Below, one piece after another: positions 48,272-56,572 of a DNA stretch of 64,000 nucleotides (position 1 is the first letter of the stretch; each line of letters begins with the position of its first letter). A model generated the notes under the pieces. That model had not been told where the DNA came from. It searched no databases and saw nothing but the letters and a program-made list of their open reading frames with translations. Origin of the DNA: Halosimplex salinum. GTDB taxonomy: Archaea > Halobacteriota > Halobacteria > Halobacteriales > Haloarculaceae. Made by a program: the position numbers and the translations under genes. The DNA is taken from the NCBI RefSeq assembly GCF_003730195.1, contig NZ_QWGG01000014.1:35530-99529 (forward strand), in the 5' to 3' direction.

Positions 48272-48367
48272 AGCGAATCGGTACAAAACGTCTCTAATAT
48301 CCGATCTTGTCTTGTTTGGCGCGTACACTTTCTTTTCCGGGGTGCTTTCCGGGAACACAGCCAAGTA

Positions 48368-48408
48368 TTAACCAACAAATTCGGGTGCTGGCGTCATTTG
48401 TTGGTTAA
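48368..48408. repeat. Inverted-repeat element IR-7
   Basis: TTAACCAAC (48368-48376) and GTTGGTTAA (48400-48408), 41 bp. It lies between the PolB2 promoter and the + strand gene at 48542, without a hairpin element. Confidence 0.85.
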
Positions 48409-48541
48409 GAACGAATTTGATCGTCGTATATCTCATTTATATGCCATCAGAGCCTTTGGCGGTCATCTCTATCCAGGACATCATACTCTGAGTATACACG
48501 GACCAAAGACTTATTTAGTATCTGGAGTATGGTATTGGTAT

Positions 48542-49600
48542 ATGAGGCCGAATGTTGACATTCCGTGGTCCATCCATGGGAGAATCAAGGAGCACGCAGA
48601 GCAGACCGACCAAACAATCGAGGAAGCGTATATTGAAACCCTTGAGAATGGAGTCCGCGATCTGCCCGAACAGCGGGGAGAAGTTACTCTTCCAAGTCCC
48701 GGTTACAACGATTTTGGGCCACGACTTATCCGAACGCAAGGAACAGACTCACCGGATATTAATGACTCAGTGACGTTCCATCCGTTTTTCCACCTCGGTG
48801 AGAACTCAATGGAAATCCGAACACGGACGGATGATATGGATGCTGATGAGTTCACAGACCGATTGGCAAGGCTCCACAACGTAGGAAGACTTAGCACGTC
48901 TTGGTTCACAGTTCATCAGCTGGGTGGAGCACTCGTCGGTCGGGGGCCTGCTAACTTTGCCACGGCAGTCAGAGAAGCCCACGCCACGTTTGCTGATGAG
49001 GACGTTCCGACGTACAAGAATGGACACCTCATCTATATTGCCAACCTCGCCTACGAAGACGAATACTTGCTTATCAGGGCGGAACTTCCCCGATCATCCC
49101 GTGACAAACAAGTCCTTTCAAATGTCGAACTCCGGTTCATCACGGAAGGCGTTCCCGTCACTGGAGCACTCTATCAACGACTGGCTCGCGCCTTTGGTTT
49201 TAATGAACTTTTCAACGCCACGGCGTTCGATCTTCCACGAACCGGATTCAACGCACCAGAAGGTAGCATACCCGTTGTCTCCGAACAGATCACCACGGAA
49301 GAGGAGAACTACGATGACCCAAGTGTTAACGGGCTTATCATCGAGAATCCATTACAGAATAACGACGATCTCCTTTCCCATCTCAAATCGGAACTTAGCG
49401 GACCTGATCAGTCTAAATCAGAAGCAGAACACCACATTGAGGTGTTAGAAAATTACGACGAGTTGTACTGTGATCTTACTCACAACCACGGATTGTCTGA
49501 GGATCGGGAGTATGAATTCAAGGGATTATCTGCGACATACATCAAGCCCCTTTTCAACCGAAACAGTACGTGGAATCTTACAGCCAGTGTCAGCTGGTGA
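48542..49600 (+). CDS. Hypothetical protein inserted in the PolB2/RecA-like locus
   Basis: A 352-residue protein starting MRPNVDIPWSIHGRIKEHAE. A CTTATTTAG box 25-33 nt upstream supports this leaderless start over longer frames. It is less acidic and clearly less GC-rich than its neighbours, and oppositely oriented to the polymerase and RecA-like genes around it. Recognisable features are limited: a beta-rich middle with FHLGENSMEIRTRTDDMDAD and GGALVGRGPANFATAVREAH. No family recognised. With IR-7 upstream it looks like transferred cargo. Confidence 0.65.
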   Translation: MRPNVDIPWSIHGRIKEHAEQTDQTIEEAYIETLENGVRDLPEQRGEVTLPSPGYNDFGPRLIRTQGTDSPDINDSVTFHPFFHLGENSMEIRTRTDDMDADEFTDRLARLHNVGRLSTSWFTVHQLGGALVGRGPANFATAVREAHATFADEDVPTYKNGHLIYIANLAYEDEYLLIRAELPRSSRDKQVLSNVELRFITEGVPVTGALYQRLARAFGFNELFNATAFDLPRTGFNAPEGSIPVVSEQITTEEENYDDPSVNGLIIENPLQNNDDLLSHLKSELSGPDQSKSEAEHHIEVLENYDELYCDLTHNHGLSEDREYEFKGLSATYIKPLFNRNSTWNLTASVSW

Positions 49601-49775
49601 TTTCAGTACGAATATTGGTTGAGCCGTGTTTCTCCAAATAAGAGGAACTCTATGAGTAGATATTCCGCCTCTCAATCTAAAGATCAGCCCTTGGCAGAAC
49701 TCTGGAACTGGGGAGACATATCTCTCACTCGATGGGATTGAGTGACTGCATCGTGGAGTGGAATTTCGAGTATCG

Positions 49776-50099
49776 TTATTGTCCTTCCTGGTCGGGATTA
49801 ACATAGCGAGACTGCCTCCCGTGGTCATCTCCGCTCGCTGCGACCGCGGCCTCGAGTTCCTCGAGGCGTTCCTCGTGGTCGTCGAGGCGGGCCTCCTGTT
49901 CGAGATCGATGCTGAGCAGCGCCGGCAGCAGCGGGTTCTGGTGGTTCAACAGCCCGCTCGCGTCGGCGTGCTCGCGGGCGTACTCGAACAGCCGGTCGAA
50001 GCGCGGCTGGTCGCGACGCCGCAGTGCCCGGCGGAACTCCGCCCAGCGCTCTTCGATGGCCCGCAGAGCATCTCGGTACGTCGGGTTTGTGCGCCCCAT
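49776..50099 (-). CDS. Small coiled-coil protein coupled to the RecA-like gene
   Basis: A 107-residue protein starting MGRTNPTYRDALRAIEERWA. Basic helical N terminus (FRRALRRRDQPRFDRLFEYA) and a C-terminal coiled coil (EQEARLDDHEERLEELEAAV). It starts 2 nt after the RecA-like stop, so they are an operon. Haloarchaeal homologues seem to sit with RecA-like and PolB2 genes; the role is unknown but a partner protein in repair is a reasonable inference. Confidence 0.65.
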   Translation of the reverse strand: MGRTNPTYRDALRAIEERWAEFRRALRRRDQPRFDRLFEYAREHADASGLLNHQNPLLPALLSIDLEQEARLDDHEERLEELEAAVAASGDDHGRQSRYVNPDQEGQ

Positions 50100-50101
50100 C
50101 G

Positions 50102-51043
50102 CTATCGGCCTCCTGTCCCGGTCGCGGTCCACGCATCGAGCAAGGGGTCGGCGGTTGTCGCCACCGTCTCACCGTCAGCTGTGACGCCCGTTCCGACGCC
50201 CTCCGGGGTCGGCGTCGACGGCGCAGGCGTCGTCGGTTCCACGCCGACCTGTGTGGCGCGTGCCGCGAGCAGCTGCCGCCAGTACGCGAACGTCGTCTGG
50301 TAGTACGCGCCGTCGTCGACGGGATAGACGAGCGTCTCGAAGCCCTCGCCGACAACCCGTGGGCCCATCCGAGTTTGCTCGCACTCGAGATGGTGGTCCG
50401 CGACCGTCGCGACTGGCTCGGTGAATTCGTTTCGTTCGTTTCGCGTAACGAGCACCGGGATGTCGTACCCATCGGCGTAGGTCGCCAACCGGGCAAGGGT
50501 GCGGGCCTGGAGGGTTTTCGCGTGGGTTTCGCCGAGGGTATCGTCGGCGCGGTACTGGGCGTCGACGGCCGGCGCGACGATGAGGGCGGGTGTGTGGGGC
50601 GACGTGTCCTCGTCACGACTCGGTTCCCCTCGACCGGCCGCCCTGGCGTCGGTGGTGGACGTCTGGATTGAGTTGTTCACTGCCGTCGGGAGATCACAGA
50701 CGGCGCCGTAGTGCTGGTAGGCGGTGAATCCCCGTGCCACGTGGATTCGGTTGAGCAACCGTTGACTGGGCGCGATCTGGGCGAGTGTCGTCGTCGCGTG
50801 TCCGTTTGCGTCGACCCAGAAGGCGGGTCCGTCGTGCAGGAGGAGATGGTCGAGTACGAGCGACTGCAGGATCGGGACGCCGCGGTCTCCCTCGACGTCG
50901 AGCAGCGTGATGCCGTCGCCGAGTGACGGCAACAACATCTCGTCCGTAGCCGGATCGGCCTGGTCAGCAAGGGACCGATTGCGGTCAGCGCCCCGTGTCG
51001 GCTGGTCCACCGCCAATCGGTTCGACGTTGAGTGTTCTCCCAT
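50102..51043 (-). CDS. RecA/RadA-superfamily-like protein without a clear P-loop
   Basis: A 313-residue protein. ITLLDVEGDRGVPILQSLVLD occupies the place of the RecA Walker A region but lacks GxxxxGKT. Later RecA-like elements are visible: FWVDANGHATTTLAQIAPSQ, PALIVAPAVDAQYRADDTLG (Walker B-like strand), IPVLVTRNERNEFTEPVATV. The C-terminal 40 residues are proline/threonine-rich. ATPase activity is doubtful. It shares a promoter element with the PolB2 gene, so the two are probably induced together, perhaps on DNA damage. Confidence 0.65.
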   Translation of the reverse strand: MGEHSTSNRLAVDQPTRGADRNRSLADQADPATDEMLLPSLGDGITLLDVEGDRGVPILQSLVLDHLLLHDGPAFWVDANGHATTTLAQIAPSQRLLNRIHVARGFTAYQHYGAVCDLPTAVNNSIQTSTTDARAAGRGEPSRDEDTSPHTPALIVAPAVDAQYRADDTLGETHAKTLQARTLARLATYADGYDIPVLVTRNERNEFTEPVATVADHHLECEQTRMGPRVVGEGFETLVYPVDDGAYYQTTFAYWRQLLAARATQVGVEPTTPAPSTPTPEGVGTGVTADGETVATTADPLLDAWTATGTGGR

Positions 51044-51067
51044 ACTCGACTAGTTGTCTACGTTCCC

Positions 51068-51098
51068 GATAAGCCGCGGCGTGTCGCTTCCGCGTTTC
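51068..51098 (-). promoter_or_regulatory. RecA-like gene promoter, twin of the PolB2 promoter
   Basis: On the minus strand GAAACGCGGAAGCGACACGCC is followed by CTTATC 28 nt before the ATG at 51043. See the PolB2 promoter at 48241-48271 for the paralogous copy. Confidence 0.6.
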
Positions 51099-51377
51099 CG
51101 GGAAGGCTTGGGACAAATTTAGAACCAGACTCAGTCACTGGATTTCTGGCATGCTTCGTTTGCTTCTGAGAATGTTTCCAGAATGGTCTTCTCAAGTGGT
51201 GATCGTTCTTAGGCGCTGTATTGAATACACAGTGCATAGCTCGAATATTCAAATACCTCTAAAGACAAGGATGCGGTAGAGCGCGAGGTCGAACGCGAAG
51301 TCCGTAGTTCGTGATCCTGTAATACGACCGATCTACTAGTTGATCCGGTATTTTATGACAGATCACGTCACAACTAC
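51099..51377. other. Intergenic DNA between the repair and defence genes
   Basis: About 280 bases without a convincing gene. It is AT-richer than average; GGTATTTTATGAC (near 51345) is a likely TATA region for the gene at 51378. No repeat recognised. Confidence 0.4.
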
Positions 51378-52610
51378 ATGGTAATGAGACGACGACAATC
51401 AGTTGACCATCTCTTCTCCGACCAATCGATCCACGAGTACCGGCGGGAGCAAGAGACAGAGCTGAAGGACGAAATCAAGGAACTGTCCAATGACGAGCTA
51501 CAGGACAGCACCGACCTCCTGACCTTGATATTCACGTCGAGATACACACCATCCCCGATCCAGCTCAACGACTACGACCTGGAACAGGCGGGCGAGGTCG
51601 AGAAAGAGATCCCGCGTGGCCAAGGCCTGCCCGGCCTCAATCAGCGCGGCCGGTCTACTAAGACGTACCAGCGGATCCGTGTGAAGCTGCCATTCCACGG
51701 CGACCGCGACCTCCTGCAGATCAATCCCAGCTCCTCGAAGCTGAACAAACCGCGCTACAATGAACTGAACCGGAACGAGATCGTCTACTACGTCGACTAC
51801 ACGATCGGGAACAAGGATGCGGAACAGGTCCAAGTCGAGATTCAGTCCGAGGTTGACGAATGGGTGGACAAGGTGGCGTGGTTCGTGGAACAGCTTGAGG
51901 ATGATATCGCGGAGATGGAAGAGCAGCTGCGGCGGACCGCCCGCCGCTCAATTGAGGAACGGCGGGAGATCGTTGATACAAACCATGCGGTGATGGCCGA
52001 ACTGGGTGTCGACACCGGTGACACCGCGGAACCAGGATATGTAGTGCCGGAGAAAAAACGAGAGATTGAGTTGCCTTCACCGGCCGCAAACAGTGATGAC
52101 GAGGTGCTACAGGACCGGACCTTTATCGAGGTCTTGGATCTGCTTGATGACTTGGGACGGGATCTGGAACGGTCCGCCACGCCGGTCCGGGGTCTGGATG
52201 AGGAGTCACTTCGCGATATTTTCCTGATGGGGATTAATTCGCATTACTCCGGGTTCGCAACCGGAGAAACGTTCAATCGCGGTGGGAAGACGGATATCTT
52301 GCTCCGGTATGATAACGAGAACCTGTTCATCGCGGAGTGCAAGTTCTGGGATGGACCATCTGTGTATGCCGACGCGGTTCACCAGCTCCTAAACAACCTG
52401 ACCGTCCGGGATTCACACGCTGCACTCTTGATCTTCTCACGGCGCCAGGACTTCGGGACGGTTGAGGACCGGATACGGGAGGCGACGATGGATCACAAAC
52501 GGTATGTCTCTGAGGTGTCGGAGATTGCAGATCACGGTGTATATCGACTGGAGTCGGAGAGTGGGCATCCGGTCAGAGTCGCGGTGAAAGCATTCGATGT
52601 CCGGGAGTAG
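51378..52610 (+). CDS. PD-(D/E)XK nuclease family protein, defence-type
   Basis: A 410-residue protein starting MVMRRRQSVDHLFSDQSIHE. Residues about 155-200 are a long coiled coil (VEQLEDDIAEMEEQLRRTAR). The C-terminal 110 residues are a restriction-endonuclease fold: GKTDILLRYDNENLFIAECKFW with catalytic D and E-x-K, then the helix YADAVHQLLNNLTVRDSHAALL. Proteins with this C terminus occur in bacterial defence islands. It is a stand-alone gene here, upstream of a Tat-exported protein. It could also act in repair. The gene is slightly less GC-rich than the replication genes. Confidence 0.7.
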   Translation: MVMRRRQSVDHLFSDQSIHEYRREQETELKDEIKELSNDELQDSTDLLTLIFTSRYTPSPIQLNDYDLEQAGEVEKEIPRGQGLPGLNQRGRSTKTYQRIRVKLPFHGDRDLLQINPSSSKLNKPRYNELNRNEIVYYVDYTIGNKDAEQVQVEIQSEVDEWVDKVAWFVEQLEDDIAEMEEQLRRTARRSIEERREIVDTNHAVMAELGVDTGDTAEPGYVVPEKKREIELPSPAANSDDEVLQDRTFIEVLDLLDDLGRDLERSATPVRGLDEESLRDIFLMGINSHYSGFATGETFNRGGKTDILLRYDNENLFIAECKFWDGPSVYADAVHQLLNNLTVRDSHAALLIFSRRQDFGTVEDRIREATMDHKRYVSEVSEIADHGVYRLESESGHPVRVAVKAFDVRE

Positions 52611-52722
52611 GCATAGTGCGATTGGTCCAGTTCTTCTACTCCTTGAGTGCGAATAGTGATCTACGGTAGTCTCAGAGTAGATGGCAGAAGCTTCTTTTTG
52701 ATTGCAAGATATCTATAGGTAA

Positions 52723-54120
52723 ATGAGGTCTTCTCGCCGCCGGTTTCTCTCGATGTCTGCGGCTGCCCTGACCTTCCCAGTTGCGGGTGGAGCTCAGGTA
52801 ACTACAGCGGAGCAATCTGATCAGATCACACCATCTAGCCCCGAATCGGACCCCGTCGACCCGGTGATGGCAGAGATCTATGGCGAACTCGAACTCCCAC
52901 AGGACGACCCGTTCTGGACGTGGGACATTCCCTACTTTTCGGATGATGCCATCATCGAGTACGAGGTCCGGCCGAAAGACGACGGCCACCTTCCGGACGT
53001 GCTGGTCGTGGACGACGATGGACTGGAGAAATACCGGACACAGGTCGCATCGATTCCCCTATACGACACTCAATCACGGGACCTCGGCTGGTTCGGTTCG
53101 GTCCCTTGGCCGGTCGTCTATTTCGACAACATCCCGCGAAAGCTAGACCAAGTGCAGTCATGGAATGTGGAAGGGGGGATGGTCGACATTGAGACGTTGG
53201 ACTGTCTGACCAATTCCCGGCCACGGCGTGATGCGAACGTCATCGCTGGCGGCGACTATCATCTGGTCTTCGACTGGACCGACGAGGTCCTGTCTAGTCC
53301 GGGGAGCGAAGATGTGACCGTCGAGGTATCCGCCCGCGTCCGCCGAAACAAGCCGGAGGAAGCGGTAGAAGTAGCTCCAGCGCAGGCCTCCACCCTCTAC
53401 ACGACGGTCGGAGCCGCAGAGTCGCCAGTTGTCGAAGCGATGGTACCCGTCGCTGAAGCAATCTGCAGCCGAGTCCCGGACAAAATGAAAACATTGTCCG
53501 TCGCTGATGTGCAGACGGAGGCGCCACGCGCTGTGGAGACAGTGGCCGTCACACGGATCGTGTTCGCGGTCCTCGACGACAAACTTGGGTATACGCCGAC
53601 ATTCGTCCGGCAGCTGCTAGCTGGTGCATCCACATGGGCACGATGGGGGCGGTCGGTGCTCCCGGTCGTCAACAGCATTGACCATGTGATTAATGATGCA
53701 TGCCGTGTTGTGGGAGCAGAGCCAGGTGCGTTGACGGATGCCGTGGAAGATCTCCTGCTGAGCTTGGGTATTCTTGTGGCTGACCTGTTACTAGCGAAGT
53801 TCGGCTTGGTAAGCCGTGTTGCGTCTTTCGGTGTGAAGCGAGCGCACACGTATTTGCTCGGGATTATCGGTGAAGTGCTGGGACTCAAAGCGTATCTGGT
53901 GTTGCTCCGAGAGCTGTACAATCTTCTCGAAATGGGTATTCAGCAGACGCTCCGGAAGATCAAGTCGTTTACCCGCGATATCGAGGAATACGGGTTCCTC
54001 ACGGATGACGAGGTAGCTACCGTGCAGGAGTTTGAGCAGGAAGAAGATCTTCAGTCGCTTGATTCTGGGTGGGATCTACGGGTGGGACCGTTGAACCCTA
54101 GTCCGGAATGTCAGTCGTAA
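52723..54120 (+). CDS. Tat-exported or membrane-anchored protein of unknown function
   Basis: A 465-residue protein. The N terminus MRSSRRRFLSMSAAALTFPV carries the twin-arginine motif RRRFL followed by a hydrophobic core and AGGA, so export by the Tat pathway is likely. Residues about 45-220 are a beta-rich extracellular-type domain; residues about 330-420 contain hydrophobic amphipathic segments (LLLSLGILVADLLLAKFG, YLLGIIGEVLGLKAYLVLL) that could insert in a membrane. No family recognised. A pore-forming or surface role would be speculation. Confidence 0.65.
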   Translation: MRSSRRRFLSMSAAALTFPVAGGAQVTTAEQSDQITPSSPESDPVDPVMAEIYGELELPQDDPFWTWDIPYFSDDAIIEYEVRPKDDGHLPDVLVVDDDGLEKYRTQVASIPLYDTQSRDLGWFGSVPWPVVYFDNIPRKLDQVQSWNVEGGMVDIETLDCLTNSRPRRDANVIAGGDYHLVFDWTDEVLSSPGSEDVTVEVSARVRRNKPEEAVEVAPAQASTLYTTVGAAESPVVEAMVPVAEAICSRVPDKMKTLSVADVQTEAPRAVETVAVTRIVFAVLDDKLGYTPTFVRQLLAGASTWARWGRSVLPVVNSIDHVINDACRVVGAEPGALTDAVEDLLLSLGILVADLLLAKFGLVSRVASFGVKRAHTYLLGIIGEVLGLKAYLVLLRELYNLLEMGIQQTLRKIKSFTRDIEEYGFLTDDEVATVQEFEQEEDLQSLDSGWDLRVGPLNPSPECQS

Positions 54121-54205
54121 ACCGAATTTCCTGACGGAAGTATAGGGCTCCCACTACCGGTACAGTTTTTCCCGGTGCCGGGCCTCGTAGACAACGACCT
54201 CGTGC

Positions 54206-54460
54206 GTGACGATACTGACCACGAACCCGAACGACCTTATGAAGTCCATTCACGACCCGGTGCCGGTTGTCCTGCCGCGCGATGCCGAGTGCGAATGGCT
54301 CTCTGCCAGGCCGGACGCTCGAAAGGAGCTGTGTCGCCAGTGTCCGAAGGACGATTTGAACGCCTACGAGATTTCGATGCGGGTCAACCCCAGAAACGAC
54401 GACCCGCAGATCATCGAGCTGTTGGACTACGAGAAATCAGGGATCGATGAATTCAGTTAG
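54206..54460 (+). pseudogene. C-terminal fragment of an SRAP/HMCES-family protein
   Basis: Eighty-four codons (VTILTTNPNDLMKSIHDPVPVV...) that match the end of SOS-response-associated peptidase proteins: the TILTTNPND strand, the HDRMPVIL-like IHDPVPVVLP segment with the active histidine, and the C-terminal KDDLNAYEISMRVN. The catalytic Cys2 and the first two thirds are missing and no start region is seen. Full SRAP proteins cross-link to abasic sites in ssDNA. This is a decayed remnant next to an Orc1/Cdc6 gene. A weak GTTTTTC-CCCGG hairpin lies upstream (54164-54183). Confidence 0.75.
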
Positions 54461-54485
54461 GGGCAGCTGTTGGGGGTCCTCGTTC

Positions 54486-55514
54486 TTACTGAATTGGCGA
54501 CGCCGCCGCTGAATCGACGAGCGAGTACTCTCGGTCCCGACTCGTCCCTTCCGCCTCGAGAAGGTTGTACTGCTCCATCTTCGAGAGGTACGTGCGGATA
54601 GTCCGTTTCGTCCGCGGATCATCGACGCCCTCGGAATAGCGCTCGTGAATCTCGCTCGGCCCGACCGGCCCGTGCTCGCGAACAATGTCGTAGACGACGC
54701 GCTGGTGCGGCGTGAGCGAGTCGAGGCTCTTCTGCTTGATCTGGGCCCGAGCATCCTCCGCGGCGTCCAGGAGAATGTCGTCGGTGATGCGCTCGTGGTT
54801 CTCTCGATCAGCCTTGCCGGCTGCCGTTCGAAGGATACCGATAGCGAGGCGGGCATCGCCGGCAGCTGCGTCGGCGATTCGATAGAGCTGGTCGCCGGTG
54901 ATGACGTCCTCGTCGAGCCCCCACTTCGCCCGTGCACTCAGGATGTCGTACAGCTGCTCGTCGTGGTACTTGTCCATCCGGACGTGCTCGCTGGAGCGCA
55001 GGCGGCTCACGAGGCGGTCGTCGACGCGGCTGAACAGCTCCTCTTCCTTGTTCGCGATGCAGATGATTGCAAACTGCGGGAGGCTGTGGAGGTCGTAGAT
55101 GACGCTCGGGTCTTCGAGCTGGTCGACCTCATCGAGGATGACGACCGTTCGCGGGCCGTCGTGTTGCTGAAGGCGATCGACGAGTTCGTCGTGTGGCGTC
55201 GACTGCCGGTGGATGTCGATGGTCGCGCCGAGATCGTCGAGGATCTGGTAGAGCGTGCGGAACCGGGTGTAGTTGCGCCAGCAGTTGACGTAGGTGGTCT
55301 CGACGTCGAGGACCTCTTCACGCAGACGTTCCGTGACGAATTTCGAAATGCACGTCTTCCCCGTCCCGCTGGGCCCGGTGACGATGGCCGTGTCGGCGGG
55401 TTCCCCGTTCGTGATAGGCTCGAGGACGCTGGAGAGGTGGTTGACTTCGGCGTCGCGATGCTCAACTTCCCGAGGGACGAATCCGGCGCGGAGTACGCGA
55501 GCATCGCGGATCAT
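54486..55514 (-). CDS. orc1/cdc6: Orc1/Cdc6-family protein (second copy)
   Basis: A 342-residue AAA+ protein. Walker A GPSGTGKT (47-54), Walker B VVILDEVD (124-131), sensor-2 GDARLAIGILRTA, and a C-terminal winged helix (SLTPHQRVVYDIVREHGPVG...IRTYLSKMEQYNLLE). I see no ORB-type repeats around it, so it may act elsewhere or be a regulator, as many accessory haloarchaeal Orc paralogues seem to. It is distinct in sequence from the copy at 44588. Confidence 0.9.
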   Translation of the reverse strand: MIRDARVLRAGFVPREVEHRDAEVNHLSSVLEPITNGEPADTAIVTGPSGTGKTCISKFVTERLREEVLDVETTYVNCWRNYTRFRTLYQILDDLGATIDIHRQSTPHDELVDRLQQHDGPRTVVILDEVDQLEDPSVIYDLHSLPQFAIICIANKEEELFSRVDDRLVSRLRSSEHVRMDKYHDEQLYDILSARAKWGLDEDVITGDQLYRIADAAAGDARLAIGILRTAAGKADRENHERITDDILLDAAEDARAQIKQKSLDSLTPHQRVVYDIVREHGPVGPSEIHERYSEGVDDPRTKRTIRTYLSKMEQYNLLEAEGTSRDREYSLVDSAAASPIQ

Positions 55515-55708
55515 TGTGTCAGTAAGTGACTGGTTCTGCGTCAGGCCATAAATACGTGATCGGGTTGTTTCCGGAAAGCAAATCTCACCAATTGGACATC
55601 GGTTGAATACCGGGTCTCTTTGTGGTGATTCGGAAGGAATCTGCCGTGGTGGCTTTTCGGAAGTTCAGGGAAACACGAACCTTCCTGAATAGCAAATATC
55701 CCCTTGGG

Positions 55709-55717
55709 TTTAAATAT
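55709..55717 (+). promoter_or_regulatory. TATA box of the TIR-like gene
   Basis: TTTAAATAT centred 26 nt upstream of the GTG at 55739. This spacing decides the leaderless start for the downstream gene. Confidence 0.6.
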
Positions 55718-55738
55718 CCAAATTGCGATGTATCGCCT

Positions 55739-56572
55739 GTGACACCCAACGAAAACGACCCTGTCACCAACGTGCCGACCGTCGAGGTGCAAAGCCCCAC
55801 CGGAAGCCTTGACGTGAATACCCTTATCAAATCAAACGGGAAAGACGATCCGTTTGCTGGCCTGTTCGAGGATACTACTGGAGGCTCCGATACGACATCC
55901 GTTCCAACTACAAACCAACAAAACACCGATGTCGTCGATCTCGGAAAAGACCTCCTCGCCGGATATGCCGACTGGAAAGGTGGACAAGTTGATCATGATC
56001 CACACGACGATCCACTTCGTTACCTTTGGCACGACGCCCCTGAACTCATTATCGCTGCTGCTGTGGCAGGCTATTTCACATACAAGGGCGCTCAAGGACT
56101 TGGTGGCCTAGTTTCATCTGGTTCAACAACAGATGAGACCGGCACGTCGACGCAGCCGCGTCTCCCTCTGGAAGATCGGCCGTATCGGGTGTTTGTGAGT
56201 CACTCGTGGAAGTACTCCGAACAGCGTGAACGTATTGAGGAGTTCCTCGATGATGAAAATCGGCTGGACTGGCAGAACTTCAGTGTCCCAGAGGACGATC
56301 CGATGGAGTTTGAAGATAAGAATGATCTTCGTCAGCAGCTCTATCAGCAGGTTGGCCAGGCAAATGTGGTCGTCGTCGTCGCTGGGATGTACGTCTCGCA
56401 CAGCGAGTGGATCGAGGAGGAGATTGAGATGGCAGACCATTTCGAGAAACCTATTATCGGTGTGCGACCGAACGGGAACGAGCGACTTCCAGCTGTGGTA
56501 AAGGAGGAAGCCGATGAGATTGTCGGTTGGCGGCAGAAGTCTATCGTGAACGCCATCGCGAAGCATGCATGA
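55739..56572 (+). CDS. TIR-like (MTH538/ThsB-type) domain protein
   Basis: A 277-residue protein with a GTG start (VTPNENDPVTNVPT). The N-terminal 95 residues are disordered and polar, then a short hydrophobic segment (LIIAAAVAGYFTYKGAQGL) that may anchor it in the membrane. Residues about 145-275 are a TIR-like domain of the MTH538/DUF1863 type: YRVFVSHSWKYSEQRERIEE, WQNFSVPEDDP, VVVVVAGMYVSHSEWIEEEI, KPIIGVRPNGNE. ThsB of Thoeris defence has this fold and makes a NAD-derived signal on infection. The next intact gene encodes a membrane protein, a plausible effector. Confidence 0.8.
   Translation: MTPNENDPVTNVPTVEVQSPTGSLDVNTLIKSNGKDDPFAGLFEDTTGGSDTTSVPTTNQQNTDVVDLGKDLLAGYADWKGGQVDHDPHDDPLRYLWHDAPELIIAAAVAGYFTYKGAQGLGGLVSSGSTTDETGTSTQPRLPLEDRPYRVFVSHSWKYSEQRERIEEFLDDENRLDWQNFSVPEDDPMEFEDKNDLRQQLYQQVGQANVVVVVAGMYVSHSEWIEEEIEMADHFEKPIIGVRPNGNERLPAVVKEEADEIVGWRQKSIVNAIAKHA

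Noticed and set aside
2371..48408. Reading the inverted repeats as integron attC sites
   Set aside because: The arms (GTTGGTTAA) do not fit the GTTRRRY core and no integron integrase gene is in the window. Only the cassette-like layout is similar.
2371..48408. Reading the inverted repeats as MITEs or IS ends
   Set aside because: They are only 41-43 bp with unrelated spacers, show no target-site duplications that I can see, and no transposase gene is present.
49652..49741. 29-codon frame starting MSRYSASQSKDQ after the gene at 48542
   Set aside because: Too short, with no supporting promoter or overlap.
54164..54183. GTTTTTC-CCCGGTGCCGGG before the SRAP fragment
   Set aside because: It has the U-tract and a small stem but no GA..GGGTG loop. 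It may be a degraded element but I do not count it.
54486..55738. A second replication origin next to the Orc1/Cdc6 gene at 54486
   Set aside because: No ORB-like repeats are visible on either side of the gene.
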